From Halorubrum lacusprofundi ATCC 49239 (GTDB lineage Archaea; Halobacteriota; Halobacteria; Halobacteriales; Haloferacaceae), in NCBI RefSeq assembly GCF_000022205.1, contig NC_012030.1, positions 62,001 through 126,000 on the forward strand: a stretch of 64,000 nucleotides of DNA, in the 5' to 3' direction. A program made the translations under genes and the position numbers. Below the pieces are notes generated by a model. That model was not told where the DNA came from. It searched no databases and was given only the letters and a program-made list of their open reading frames with translations. Each line of letters opens with the position of its first letter. The first letter of the stretch is position 1. Below are positions 29,110 to 37,925 of the stretch, in pieces.

Positions 29110-29235
29110 AGATAGCTATCAACTATAGCTATACTGTTCAACTATACTTTATAGCTATACTATAATGGCGTCTCTCGATATAAGGCGCAGCTATTGACTA
29201 TAGCTGAACGGTATAGTTAGAATGTATAGTTACAT
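29110..29235. repeat. AT-rich iteron-like repeats upstream of parA
   Basis: About nine copies of TATAGCT, TATAGTT or their complements crowd into 125 bp, for example ATAGCTATCAACTATAGC, GTATAGTTAGAATG and CATATAGCTGG. Some pairs are palindromic. The cluster ends about 70 bp before the ParA gene. Such arrays upstream of partition genes commonly serve as centromere or operator sites; here that is an inference from position and repetition. Confidence 0.6.
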
Positions 29236-29306
29236 CATATAGCTGGATGATGTAGCTACAATGTCTGACTTAGATTTATATTCATAGCTTCCTACTATTA
29301 CCTATA

Positions 29307-30164
29307 ATGCTCACTTATGCACCCGTTTCAGAGGCTGGAGGGGTCGGAAAGACGACCACTGCAGCGACACTTGCAGCGAGTCACGCACGCGCGGGACATG
29401 AGGTCCTCGTAATCGACATGGACACACAGAACGGCAGTCTCACCTATTTCTTCGGTCCAGATTACGACCGTGGAGATCCAAACGTCGACAATCTGGTCCG
29501 ACATCTCGTAGGGCGTCCAAAAGGAGAATTCCACGATCTTGCTATTGAGGTCGAAGAAGGGATTGACCTAATACCATCTCACAATATGCTCGAGGACCTC
29601 CACGAGTTCCTACTGAACGAAAAAAATCAGGCTGAGAATTTCGGTGAGTCCTACAGTATGTACCATCAACTCCATCGTGTTCTCAGTGAGGCAAACGTTC
29701 GCGATAAATACGACGTCGTCATCGTAGATTCTGCAGGTAAGGCAGGTCCAATTCTGTACAATGCATTGGTTGCAGTCAGGAACGTCGTTATTCCATTTGA
29801 GGCAACTGCAAAGGGTCAAGAATCGATTGAAGGTCTCGACGATCTCGTCGATGGCCTAGAGGAAAGTATTGATATTGACGTGGGAGTGCTTGCAGTCCTC
29901 CCGATTGGGTATAAGGACACACGTGACCAGAAAGAAATTCTGGCAGATCTCCGTGGGAGTGGATTCTCAGTTCCCGTTGTTATTGGCGAACGAGGGTCGC
30001 TGATGGAAGGGTGCTGGAAACAGCAGTGTAGCCCGTACAGGTACGTTGAGGAGCATCGGAGCCGGAAGCGCGACTACGAAACTGAGACACTCAACCAGTT
30101 TGACGAGCTGGCTCGTCATCTAGAACGGGAAGCAGGGCTTGAGATTCCAGAGGTGACTGCATAA
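29307..30164 (+). CDS. parA: ParA-family partition ATPase
   Basis: 285 residues. A deviant Walker A motif, SEAGGVGKTTTA (8-19), is followed by VLVIDMDTQNGSL (A' motif with Asp37 and Asp39) and YDVVIVDSAG (Walker B, about 134-143). ParA proteins use ATP-dependent DNA binding to position plasmid DNA before division. There is no N-terminal helix-turn-helix, so it is the short Soj-like form. The stop overlaps the start of the next gene, and an iteron-like repeat cluster lies upstream; together they look like a par operon with its site. The Cys-rich stretch EGCWKQQCSPYRY near the C-terminus is unusual. Confidence 0.85.
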   Translation: MLTYAPVSEAGGVGKTTTAATLAASHARAGHEVLVIDMDTQNGSLTYFFGPDYDRGDPNVDNLVRHLVGRPKGEFHDLAIEVEEGIDLIPSHNMLEDLHEFLLNEKNQAENFGESYSMYHQLHRVLSEANVRDKYDVVIVDSAGKAGPILYNALVAVRNVVIPFEATAKGQESIEGLDDLVDGLEESIDIDVGVLAVLPIGYKDTRDQKEILADLRGSGFSVPVVIGERGSLMEGCWKQQCSPYRYVEEHRSRKRDYETETLNQFDELARHLEREAGLEIPEVTA

Positions 30165-30607
30165 TGGGACTCAAATCCGGTTCACGAGATGCTGGCCTCG
30201 ACGACTCCGAAAGCGACGTCGACCAATCTACTGAGAAGGAACGAAATACACCCCAGACAGAGAGCGAAGAAGACGCCGATCCATCATCAACCGAAATAAA
30301 GGACGAACACGAGAGTACGCCATCGTCGACCTCCTCTGAAACAGAATCTCAACGACCGACAATGGACTCGATCCCGTACAAGTTACGGCGAGACAAAGTA
30401 AACGAAGGCCGCGAACAGGTTCCCTACTTCCTTCGTGAAGGTGTGCTTGAAGCCGAGGACGAACTCCAGGATACGCTCGAAGAGCTGCTCGGTGAAAAGG
30501 TGTACAAATCTGATTACCGAGAGGCTTCGATGGTCGTCGCACAGCGGAATCCAGAGCTCATTGCAGAGGTACTCCGGGAGTGGGGTTACGACCTAGATGA
30601 AATCTAA
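30164..30607 (+). CDS. Probable ParB-like partner of ParA
   Basis: 147 residues. The first 70 are a disordered, acidic Ser/Glu/Asp-rich tail; the last 80 form a helical domain (PYKLRRDKVNEGREQVPYFLRE, then VLEAEDELQDTLEELLGEKVYKSDYREA). The start overlaps the ParA stop. Small, poorly conserved proteins in this position usually bind the centromere or activate ParA. That role is inferred from position; the sequence has no named domain. It is convergent with the recombinase, overlapping its end by 4 bp. Confidence 0.55.
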   Translation: MGLKSGSRDAGLDDSESDVDQSTEKERNTPQTESEEDADPSSTEIKDEHESTPSSTSSETESQRPTMDSIPYKLRRDKVNEGREQVPYFLREGVLEAEDELQDTLEELLGEKVYKSDYREASMVVAQRNPELIAEVLREWGYDLDEI

Positions 30608-32025
30608 CTCTCACCCCTGAAGATTCCCATCAGTTGCTCACGCATGAATTCGCGACGTAACTGGCGAGATCGTGAGTCGGAGAGGTAATTCTGCATAACG
30701 ACCTGTGGATCGCTACTACCCTGCTCTGCAGCTATTTCTTCGACGCCTTCGAGGACTCCTTCGAGAACTGCAGTATAGGTATCATACCAGAACCGTCGAC
30801 AGAGCTGCGGACTCGGACGCTCGCCTTCGATCCGATCTGGAAGATCGGCTTCTGAAGCAAGCTTTTGGAACCAATTACGGATTGTGTCCCGCGTTACGTG
30901 TGGGATTTGGCCCTGCGGTGAGGGGAACAAGTATCCGTCCCACGTCTCATCTTCTCCAAGTTCATCAATTCGGGAGTCCAGGATATCTAGACCGAACAGT
31001 ACCGATACTTCTCCAGGACCGTTCTTACGGCTCTCGAATGCGATATGGGGGACGTCGTCGTCGGGAACATCGCGATTGAACTGCGAAATGTGGAGTGCCG
31101 CGACCTCGCCTGCTCGGAGTCCCCACCCAGCGAGGGCAACCACCAATAGTTGGTCTCGTGAGGTCGTTTCCATCTCCATCAGCTGGCGAATATGGGCCGC
31201 TGACAGTGATGGGGTCGGCGAGTCTTTGGTTTCCCACTTGAATTCTTCATACAATCCGCTGGCGGGATTCATCGAAGCGATTCGTCGACCGACCAGATGC
31301 TGATACCAAGCGTCGACGATGCGTCGCACCCGTTGGAGGGTCTGAGCACTGTACTCGCGTTCGGCCCCCTCATTCAGCCAGTCAAATGCACCATAGCATG
31401 CATCGACAGCTTCGTATGCGGGTGCGTCTCGATCACGTTGAATTGGCGAGAGGAGATCATCCGTGTCGTTTGCCTCAGAGTACGCCCGGACATAGAGGTT
31501 CAGCCGCGTTCGGAGGGTGTCGACAGAAGACGTCGAAAGACCGTACCGCGACTGTCGACGATCCAAGAATCGCTCGAGTGCGTCGACTGTTTGCTCATCG
31601 GAAGTTGCCCAAGTGTAGCCGTCATCGTCGTCACCAAGTCCGAGATCTTCACTCCAGAACTCTCCGAAAGATCGGTCGTGGTGTCGACGAAAGGCCGCGA
31701 GAAATGACCGCACACCGTGATCACTGAACCACTGGTGGGTTGGTTTCTCCGCCGTAGGATCAAGGCCTTCTGCTTCGAGACACGGAGCAACCTGCTCCCA
31801 GTAGAGCTGTGTGAAGTCTTCGAGTGAACAGGCCGACCACCGGACATCGTCGAACGAAGGCTGCTGTGGTTCGAGCTCGCTTTCCTGATCGGACTCAGGG
31901 TGACTCATTGGGTTATGCCCCGGCTGTTGTCTGGATGAGGTTCTGAGAACAGATTTCGAAGTAGAAGCCTGCTCGCTGCCTCGTGTGGTAATTCTAAGAG
32001 TCCCATATTCTGGTTGTTCAGTCAT
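30604..32025 (-). CDS. Tyrosine recombinase/integrase
   Basis: 473 residues; an internal Met at 31908 (MSHPESDQ) would give 434. A SAM-like N-terminal region (about 60-260) is followed by the catalytic domain: GWGLRAGEVAALH with Arg304, SRKNGPGEV with the beta-strand Lys334, PQLCRRFWYDTY with Arg410/411 in the box II position (the usual His is Gln), and MQNYLSDSRSRQLR with the nucleophile Tyr447. It probably integrates or resolves the host element. Lying beside ParA, it may resolve replicon dimers. The substituted box II His is common in archaeal members. Confidence 0.75.
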   Translation of the reverse strand: MTEQPEYGTLRITTRGSEQASTSKSVLRTSSRQQPGHNPMSHPESDQESELEPQQPSFDDVRWSACSLEDFTQLYWEQVAPCLEAEGLDPTAEKPTHQWFSDHGVRSFLAAFRRHHDRSFGEFWSEDLGLGDDDDGYTWATSDEQTVDALERFLDRRQSRYGLSTSSVDTLRTRLNLYVRAYSEANDTDDLLSPIQRDRDAPAYEAVDACYGAFDWLNEGAEREYSAQTLQRVRRIVDAWYQHLVGRRIASMNPASGLYEEFKWETKDSPTPSLSAAHIRQLMEMETTSRDQLLVVALAGWGLRAGEVAALHISQFNRDVPDDDVPHIAFESRKNGPGEVSVLFGLDILDSRIDELGEDETWDGYLFPSPQGQIPHVTRDTIRNWFQKLASEADLPDRIEGERPSPQLCRRFWYDTYTAVLEGVLEGVEEIAAEQGSSDPQVVMQNYLSDSRSRQLRREFMREQLMGIFRGES

Positions 32026-32600
32026 TCAGTAGGATTAATTATAAATTTATGGGTTACGCTGACTACGAGAGTCTGCTAAACCCACGATATATTTGGTGAA
32101 ATAATGCACCATATGAATAAATCATATAACGCTATACAGATTTTATACTCGTGAGCAGCGTTCCGCTGATAGTTTTCGACCTCGTCATCACGGTTTTTTC
32201 CTTGCTTTGGAGGTGGCACTCGAACGTATCATTGAGATTCTCCATTGCGTTCGTCTTTGAAGGGTGTAGAAACCAAATCAGAATAGAAGGTTCATGAGAT
32301 ATTCATTCTACGCTTCACGGTTCGTATGCCATCACACGGATATCACAATAAAAATATTATATGCAAATCGAGGATTACGTAAGTACGGACTAGTTTCTAT
32401 CAACGTACCTAGGTAGAGGGTTCTTGGGTGCAATCGTAGGTAGTTACTTGTGGAATGTCGAATTCATCGAAGATTTTGGAGACTATAGCCGGACCATATT
32501 GCAAGAATCTGAGCGAGTGTCTGTGTCTCAAACAGGTCGGCGACTGTTTGGAGCTGGCGACTAAGATGTGTGGCCCGCCTGAGAGATGACTGTGATACAT
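32026..32600. other. Intergenic stretch without an intact gene
   Basis: This AT-rich stretch holds no convincing gene. On the minus strand, short fragments such as LQTVADLFETQTLAQILAIWSGY (in two pieces) and DEFDIPQVTTYDCTQ are readable in different frames around 32410-32570, suggesting decayed coding DNA of unknown origin. No RNA gene or IS end was recognised. Confidence 0.4.
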
Positions 32601-32601
32601 C

Positions 32602-32644
32602 TTAACCAACAAACTAACCTTTTAGTATCAAATCTGTTGGTTAA
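32602..32644. repeat. Interrupted palindrome, TAACCAAC/GTTGGTTA type, copy 2
   Basis: Arms TTAACCAACA (32602-32611) and TGTTGGTTAA (32635-32644) are perfect complements. The core octamers start 33 bp apart, exactly as in copy 1 at 24020-24066. The right arm overlaps the stop codon of the decayed minus-strand gene at 32641-32850. Confidence 0.7.
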
Positions 32645-32850
32645 AGCCGTGGCTGCGGAAGTTTCGCGGCCTCTCCAAGCACGGCTTGGAGCAGGCCGCT
32701 CATACTTTTGGTATCTTCCGATCGGTGAATCTCGCTGGCGCATCGTTCGAATTCCTCGTCGACTGCCTTGCTGTAGGGGGACTCCACAGTTCTACATAAG
32801 AGCGAAGTGGTTCGGTCAATATTTTGATCCGGGTGCGTGAGAAGTGGACT
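32641..32850 (-). pseudogene. Gene fragment, C-terminal part of an unknown protein
   Basis: About 69 codons are open in one frame, without a start codon and bounded upstream by a stop. The translation has coding character: PLLTHPDQNIDRTTSLL, then SPYSKAVDEEFERCASEI and MSGLLQAVLGEAAKLP. It looks like the tail of a helical haloarchaeal protein. No family is recognised. It is one of three fragments left in this area. Confidence 0.4.
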
Positions 32851-32896
32851 TCATTGGTCGACTACACCCCTCTATCGATGTGTTGTGCAGGAGATC

Positions 32897-33163
32897 TCAC
32901 TCGACTGTTGCCAATACTCGGATATCAGTTTCAGAATAGTATTCGCGTTGAACATGTGCACCGTGTTCACTAAGAAATTCTTCGACACGGTCAGCTAACG
33001 AGCTGGCTTGCTCCCCGTCGACATGGACGATCAACGTGGGACGCTCAGAACTACTAGAATCAATCACGAGTGAGATCGTTTTGAACTCGTCAGACTGCCT
33101 GTGAGATGCGAACTCTTCGTCGACTCTGGATGCGAGGTCTTCCAGATAGACGAGAGAAGGCGA
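32897..33163 (-). pseudogene. Gene fragment, 88 codons without a start
   Basis: The frame is bounded upstream by a TAA and has no ATG or GTG start. It translates to a plausible alpha/beta domain: LVYLEDLASRVDEEFASH, FKTISLVIDSSS, RPTLIVHVDGEQASSLA, then DRVEEFLSEHGAHVQREY and YSETDIRVLATVE at the end. The N-terminus appears to have been lost. The family is unknown. Confidence 0.4.
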
Positions 33164-33173
33164 TTAAAAAGTG

Positions 33174-33381
33174 AACTAGTTATATTTGTTGCTTCACACC
33201 GTTTCGCTTTGCCGAGAGATATTTCCCGGAAGCTTCTGAAGATGCCGATGGAATTGGTTTTTGCATCCTCGTCACACTCGGCATACTATCCAACACTAGG
33301 TTAATCAGCGGCGAAATAATCATCTTCGTGTTGTTCACACTGCACTTGTTGACGAACACGGGGATTAGGTCAGACACAAAA
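33174..33381 (+). pseudogene. Membrane-protein gene fragment
   Basis: An open frame without a start codon reads FRFAERYFPEASEDADG, then two hydrophobic stretches (GFCILVTLGILSN and GEIIIFVLFTLHLLTN) before a TAG. It resembles the end of a small two-helix membrane protein. It stops 11 bp before the ISH3 remnant at 33393. Confidence 0.35.
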
Positions 33382-33392
33382 TAGTCTAGTCT

Positions 33393-33753
33393 CAGTACCT
33401 CACAAAGCATCCTCGGCTAGCTGTTTCTGCGGCCTGAGTTCTGTGTCGAAGCGGTTGTACTGACGGTCTCGACGAGAGAATTACGGACGGATCGACGGAG
33501 AGCTGTCGCTGTCGGCGGCGGTCAGCCGCCGACGCGACAGAGGTCCCGTCGGCGCAAGCGCCGACGAGGACCTCATAGATGTCTTCAGCAGTGATTTCAG
33601 CGTTATTGGCTAACGAGAGCGAAACTTCCTCGTCAAGGCGGTTGACGAGAAAGTTAAGAAGCTGGTCCTCGCGGATCTCACCGTCTGCTTGTTTGGTTTT
33701 AGACACACCTTCAGCAAGCAGACGTTCTAACTAAGCGGCTTTGTGAAGTACTG
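33393..33753 (-). mobile_element. ISH3 copy D, internally deleted remnant (361 bp)
   Basis: Both ISH3 ends are present (CAGTACCTCACAAAGC and the complement of CAGTACTTCACAAAGC), but 1038 bp of the 1399-bp element are missing. The junction lies at GACAG, a 5-mer present at both deletion borders in the intact copies, so the deletion arose between short direct repeats. Only the first 50 or so codons of the transposase remain in frame. No target duplication is visible (AGTCT and ATAAT). Transposase in trans could still recognise both ends. Confidence 0.85.
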
Positions 33754-33755
33754 AT

Positions 33756-33905
33756 AATAGGGCGGTAGATAATCCAGGACAGAAAATCGGGTTCCAGCAA
33801 TTGACAGACATCTCAATAGGAAAGCGGCCTGCAGAAACTAAAGAAAAGATCGAGACACGGGATACCGATACGAAGCAGCGTAAACTCGGAGAGAGCTATG
33901 ACTGA
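33756..33905 (+). pseudogene. C-terminal fragment of the gene that preceded the PIWI gene
   Basis: From the ISH3-D border a plus-strand frame runs 49 codons to a TGA at 33903-33905: it includes DNPGQKIGFQQLTDISIG, then KRPAETKEKIETRDTDTKQ and RKLGESYD. It overlaps the PIWI start codon by 8 bp, the close coupling seen between co-translated partners. ISH3-D has removed the rest of the gene. In known short Argonaute systems the partner encoded next to the PIWI protein carries the effector (TIR, SIR2 or nuclease, with APAZ). Whether this fragment belonged to such a protein cannot be told from 49 residues. Confidence 0.5.
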
Positions 33906-35322
33906 TTTTGATGCAAAGTGGCTGGGTGAGCCATCACTGAAATTTGGAGATGGGGAGGCAAAGGATCCTCGTGCAGGCCTGCTGCAGTACGGGCCTTGGA
34001 GTCCAGGTGATGGAAACAGTAGCACGGATATCTACGTTGGTTTCCTCGGTACCAGCCAGTCTATCAGCGCCGTCAAGAGCCTGTTCAAGCAAATGGAGAC
34101 ATCTATTCCCCGAGAAGCTGAGGAGCCTGAAAGGAACAAACCTCCGTTCCCAGGCCTCGGTGCAAACTCTCCGTTCGAGGCCAGCTTTGTAATGTTGGAT
34201 CGGTGGAAGTGGGAGATTCCGCAGACGGATGTCGATCTGATTGTGGATGAACCGACTACTGATGGAAGTGTACAGATGCTGCTGGATTTGATGGAGAAGT
34301 ATATCAAGAATCTGGCAGAGGATGATCCTCCGCCGAATGTGATTGTCATTTCTCTACCACCGGAAATCGTGGATGCCTGTACTCATCCGGATAAGAGCCG
34401 TCCGAAAATGAAGGCAGGAAATACGGATTTCCATGACCGGATCAAAACGTTCGGATTGGAGTATGATGTTCCCACGCAGTTGATCCGGCCCAGCTCTCTT
34501 CGTTTCGGGAAGAACGATGATGGTCAGGAGAAGGCAGAGGTAGCCTGGAATTTAGCCGTAGCAATGCTTTACAAGTCGAAAGAGGGGCATCCCTGGAAAC
34601 TCGGCCACTTAGAGAATGATACCTGTTACGCTGGGATCTCATTTTACAAGGAGCGTCACGGTGATCGAAGCCGGACCCATGCCTCGTTAGCCCAAGTGTT
34701 TCTCGGTACTGGGGAGAGTTTTGTCCTCAGAGGAGATCCTGCGGTCAAAGATGATGGATCTGGTAATAACCATCTCACCCGAGACAGTGCAAAAGATATT
34801 GTGGAGCAAATTCTTGAGCAGTACAGGTTCAAACGACGTGGTGCTGAGCCAAGCCGGTTTGTTCTGCATAAGACGTCTCGTTTCGATCCTGAGGAGCGAG
34901 AGGGTTTCAAAGAGGGTGCTGGAGATATCGACAAACTGGACTTCGTAACGATTCGGGAGGGCGATCCAATCCGGTTGTATGCTTCTGGAAATTATCCTCC
35001 GCTTCGAGGGACAGTGATGACTCCCCGAGGAGAAGACAAGCACTTCCTGTACACACAGGGGTATACGCCAGCAGTCCAGACGTATCCTGGTCCTCGGATT
35101 CCGACTCCGATAACCGTTGAGCCTGACCCAGAGGAGTGTCATAGCTCATATGAGGAAATTTGCAAGGAGATTCTCTCATTCACGAAATTGGACTGGAATA
35201 CCTCTGACTTTGCGAAAAAGAAGCCGGTTACAATCAAGGTCGCCAGAGCTGTTGGTGCGATCTTAGCGGAGGCAGAGAAACGGAATATCAAGGTCAAGCC
35301 TCAGTACTACTACTATATGTAA
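33898..35322 (+). CDS. PIWI-domain protein, short prokaryotic Argonaute-like, probably catalytically inactive
   Basis: 474 residues, the size of short MID-PIWI Argonautes. The N-terminus has the motif PSLKFGDGEAKDPRAGLLQY (12-31) found at the start of this group. MID features follow: PNVIVISLPPEI (146-157), VPTQLIRPSSLRF (191-203), AWNLAVAMLYKSKEGHPWKL (216-235). The PIWI domain opens with CYAGISFY (243-250), where active enzymes have Asp and this has Ser248. SRFVLHKTSR (319-328) lacks the expected Asp after His. The end has the typical TKLDWNTSDFAKKKPVTIKV (429-448) and an aromatic terminus, YYYYM. It should bind a guide and target nucleic acid without cutting. It is first in an operon with ATPase, PglZ and methylase genes. 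Confidence 0.85.
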   Translation: MTDFDAKWLGEPSLKFGDGEAKDPRAGLLQYGPWSPGDGNSSTDIYVGFLGTSQSISAVKSLFKQMETSIPREAEEPERNKPPFPGLGANSPFEASFVMLDRWKWEIPQTDVDLIVDEPTTDGSVQMLLDLMEKYIKNLAEDDPPPNVIVISLPPEIVDACTHPDKSRPKMKAGNTDFHDRIKTFGLEYDVPTQLIRPSSLRFGKNDDGQEKAEVAWNLAVAMLYKSKEGHPWKLGHLENDTCYAGISFYKERHGDRSRTHASLAQVFLGTGESFVLRGDPAVKDDGSGNNHLTRDSAKDIVEQILEQYRFKRRGAEPSRFVLHKTSRFDPEEREGFKEGAGDIDKLDFVTIREGDPIRLYASGNYPPLRGTVMTPRGEDKHFLYTQGYTPAVQTYPGPRIPTPITVEPDPEECHSSYEEICKEILSFTKLDWNTSDFAKKKPVTIKVARAVGAILAEAEKRNIKVKPQYYYYM

Positions 35323-35420
35323 CAGGTGTTGAAGATCAGGAGTCTACGAAACATTCAGGCCAACGTCCATCTCCGTTTTTTGGAAAACCATCAAGTAGGC
35401 CACGGTTAGAACATAAGAGC

Positions 35421-37925
35421 ATGACAATTTCCGAGCTTCTGACTCCCCGCGAGGAAGTCCGAAAGGGGAGATTTCAGGGAGTTCTCCAAGCACACAAGGT
35501 AGGTGGGTCTGAAGACCGGCTTGAAAATGATCCTTCTCGTCTTCTCTCCATGACGTATCCGTCGAACGCTCTGGAAACCGCGTTCGACCACGTCGACAAC
35601 AAACTAAGGGGCAGAGATAGTCAAGGAGGGATTACGCTTACAGGGCCATACGGGGCCGGTAAATCGCACGGCCTGCTGACTCTGTACCACCTCTTCAACA
35701 GTCCAGAGATGGGCCAGGAATGGCTCGATGATTGGGAGCTCGGTTTAGATCTCCCTGACTCTGCAGATGCGACAATACTCTCTACCAGTGAGACAGACGC
35801 AGACCACATCTGGGAGCCAGTCTTCGAAGACCTAGGTAGAGAAGACATCTCTGAAGACGTCAAGCGCTACGTCACGACTGACCACATCGAGGATCTCTGC
35901 GCTGACAAGCCCGTCGCCATCTTCTTCGATGAGATCGAAACGTGGTGGGAGTCATTCAGCGACTCGGAAGATGAGGAACTGGTGGAACGTAACGAGTTCT
36001 TCATCCAAAACCTGCTGGAAGTAGCGAACGACCCCAGTGAGGACTTGTTCGTCTTCATCACCCTCTTGGACAAGAGCGACGACTTCAAACGAATCCTCAA
36101 CAGGACTAACCCCTACGCCGTTGACCTGAATGCTACAGGTGACCGGGAACGGATTATACTCCACCGCCTTTTCGAGACCCGCCGCAAGGAACTGAACGAA
36201 AACAAGGTCAGGGATATCGTCCAGAACTACGTCGAGAATTACAACTACCCTATCGAGATCGAGGAGGAGAAGCGCTACGAGAACCGGATGGTGGAGACCT
36301 ACCCGTTCCATCCTGAGCTCCTAGATCTGCTCGACAACTTGTATGAGGGCGGGAAGGAACGTCAGAACGTCCGGGGGGCGATGAACGTTCTTGCTGATAC
36401 TGTGCGCAGGCTCTACGAGGAAACGGATCTCATCATTACTAGTGATATCGAAGTAGCTGCGTTCCGAGGAATCAATCAGACCCTGTTCAACCGGTACGTT
36501 TCTGACCTAGATTCTGTGGAGGATATCGATTATGGTCAGGAGTTGCTGAAAACGATTCTTCTATACACTCTGGACGAGCGGTCACAGATGGCCTCTGTCA
36601 CTGAGTGCTTAGTGGGGACGTACAAGCCGGAGAAAAACTCGGTGTCGAAGCTGGATATGTCCCTGCAGAACCTGTATGGCACGGCTCACTACCTGGATCG
36701 GGACGGCCAGAAAGACAATTACTACATCACCGAGGACCCCAAGCTCACCGCACTCGTAACCCGTGAACAGGAACGAGTGTTAGAGGGAGAAAGAGATGCG
36801 ATCGAAGAGAAACTGGCTGAGGTCGTCCGCGACGATGTTTGGAAAGGAGACGTAGTAGTCTATCCAGAAGACGATGTCTCTGACTCACGGGATATCTCGG
36901 TTGTTGTGATGCTGGATTACCTGTCAAACGGTGCTTTGGAGAAGAAGTTGGACAGTTTCTTTGAGGGCCGGACCTACCAGAACACGGTTCTCTTCGTCAC
37001 GCCCAACCAGAAGATCCGCCAAGATGATGACTTGATCAGCAAGGCGGCCCGCGTACTGGGAGCGGAGAACCTGAGGGGCAAGGTTGACGACGAGCAAGGT
37101 GAACTGGAGAAGATAATCCGAGACGAACGCCGTGAGCTCAGAAACGAGCTTGAGGACAACTACGGTAGCTGGGTCAAATGGACTGATTCCGGTGGAGGCC
37201 TTCGGATGAGAAAGAAGTCGGTCAGTCCTGACATTGAGGATGTGAAGAGCAAGGTCGGCCGTGATAAGACCTATATTGGAGAGAAGATCGTCGAAGAGGT
37301 CCAGGATGCAGAGAACGGGGTTAACGTAGGTTCGATGCTCAATGATTTCCGCCAGTTCCGCAGGATGCCGGTGGTCCTTGAGGATAGTGCGTTTTACTCT
37401 GCTCTCGGCCAGCTCTACCGAGATGGGAAGATTATCTTGGAAAGTGACCGTGCGAAGTTCTATGCGACTCAGAAGGGCGATCCATTGCCGGATCTAAACG
37501 ATGAACTGACCATCCATCACCCAGAAAATCTTGATGAGTCGGTTTACACTGAGACGGAGCCAGAACCCGAGCCCGAAGCGGGCACTACTGGTTCGGGAGG
37601 AGGTACGACTGGAAGCAGTATCGGTACAGGCGAGGGAACCACGACGACTGTCGGTCATACAGGGTCAGGGACTGGAGAGGAAGGAGAAACAGTTAGCAAA
37701 CAGACCGAGACCAAGACGGTTCAGTTAGAGGGCAACAGCGCCCGTGTTCTGCGAAGTGTAGCGGAGTCACGGGTTAACGGAGACGCGGACACTGCAACAC
37801 ATATCGATCTCTCCTACGATTTGGACGATCTGTCGAAGGATGAGCTGATCGAGTTCCTGGAAGAACTACCAAGTGCAAATCATATCGACGCTCAGGTGGT
37901 GATCGAAAGTGAAGTTCAAGACTGA
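35421..37925 (+). CDS. DUF499/BrxC-like P-loop ATPase
   Basis: 834 residues. Walker A is GPYGAGKSHG (75-84) and Walker B VAIFFDEIE (164-172, Asp170-Glu171). The block HGLLTLYHLFNSPEMGQEW after Walker A and YPFHPELLDLL (about 294-304) with RGAMNVLADTVRRLY are typical of the DUF499 and BrxC/PglY families. These large ATPases act in BREX and related phage-defence systems beside PglZ and a methylase. A Glu-Pro, then Gly-Ser-Thr-rich linker (about 708-762) joins the core to a small C-terminal domain (VRSVAESRVNGDADTATHI). The stop lies 17 bp inside the PglZ gene, so the two are coupled. DUF499 and BrxC cannot be separated by eye. Confidence 0.75.
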   Translation: MTISELLTPREEVRKGRFQGVLQAHKVGGSEDRLENDPSRLLSMTYPSNALETAFDHVDNKLRGRDSQGGITLTGPYGAGKSHGLLTLYHLFNSPEMGQEWLDDWELGLDLPDSADATILSTSETDADHIWEPVFEDLGREDISEDVKRYVTTDHIEDLCADKPVAIFFDEIETWWESFSDSEDEELVERNEFFIQNLLEVANDPSEDLFVFITLLDKSDDFKRILNRTNPYAVDLNATGDRERIILHRLFETRRKELNENKVRDIVQNYVENYNYPIEIEEEKRYENRMVETYPFHPELLDLLDNLYEGGKERQNVRGAMNVLADTVRRLYEETDLIITSDIEVAAFRGINQTLFNRYVSDLDSVEDIDYGQELLKTILLYTLDERSQMASVTECLVGTYKPEKNSVSKLDMSLQNLYGTAHYLDRDGQKDNYYITEDPKLTALVTREQERVLEGERDAIEEKLAEVVRDDVWKGDVVVYPEDDVSDSRDISVVVMLDYLSNGALEKKLDSFFEGRTYQNTVLFVTPNQKIRQDDDLISKAARVLGAENLRGKVDDEQGELEKIIRDERRELRNELEDNYGSWVKWTDSGGGLRMRKKSVSPDIEDVKSKVGRDKTYIGEKIVEEVQDAENGVNVGSMLNDFRQFRRMPVVLEDSAFYSALGQLYRDGKIILESDRAKFYATQKGDPLPDLNDELTIHHPENLDESVYTETEPEPEPEAGTTGSGGGTTGSSIGTGEGTTTTVGHTGSGTGEEGETVSKQTETKTVQLEGNSARVLRSVAESRVNGDADTATHIDLSYDLDDLSKDELIEFLEELPSANHIDAQVVIESEVQD

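Noticed and set aside
33898-35322. PIWI-RE family assignment
   Set aside because: No large RE-specific modules and no associated DinG helicase; size and N-terminal motif fit short MID-PIWI Argonautes.
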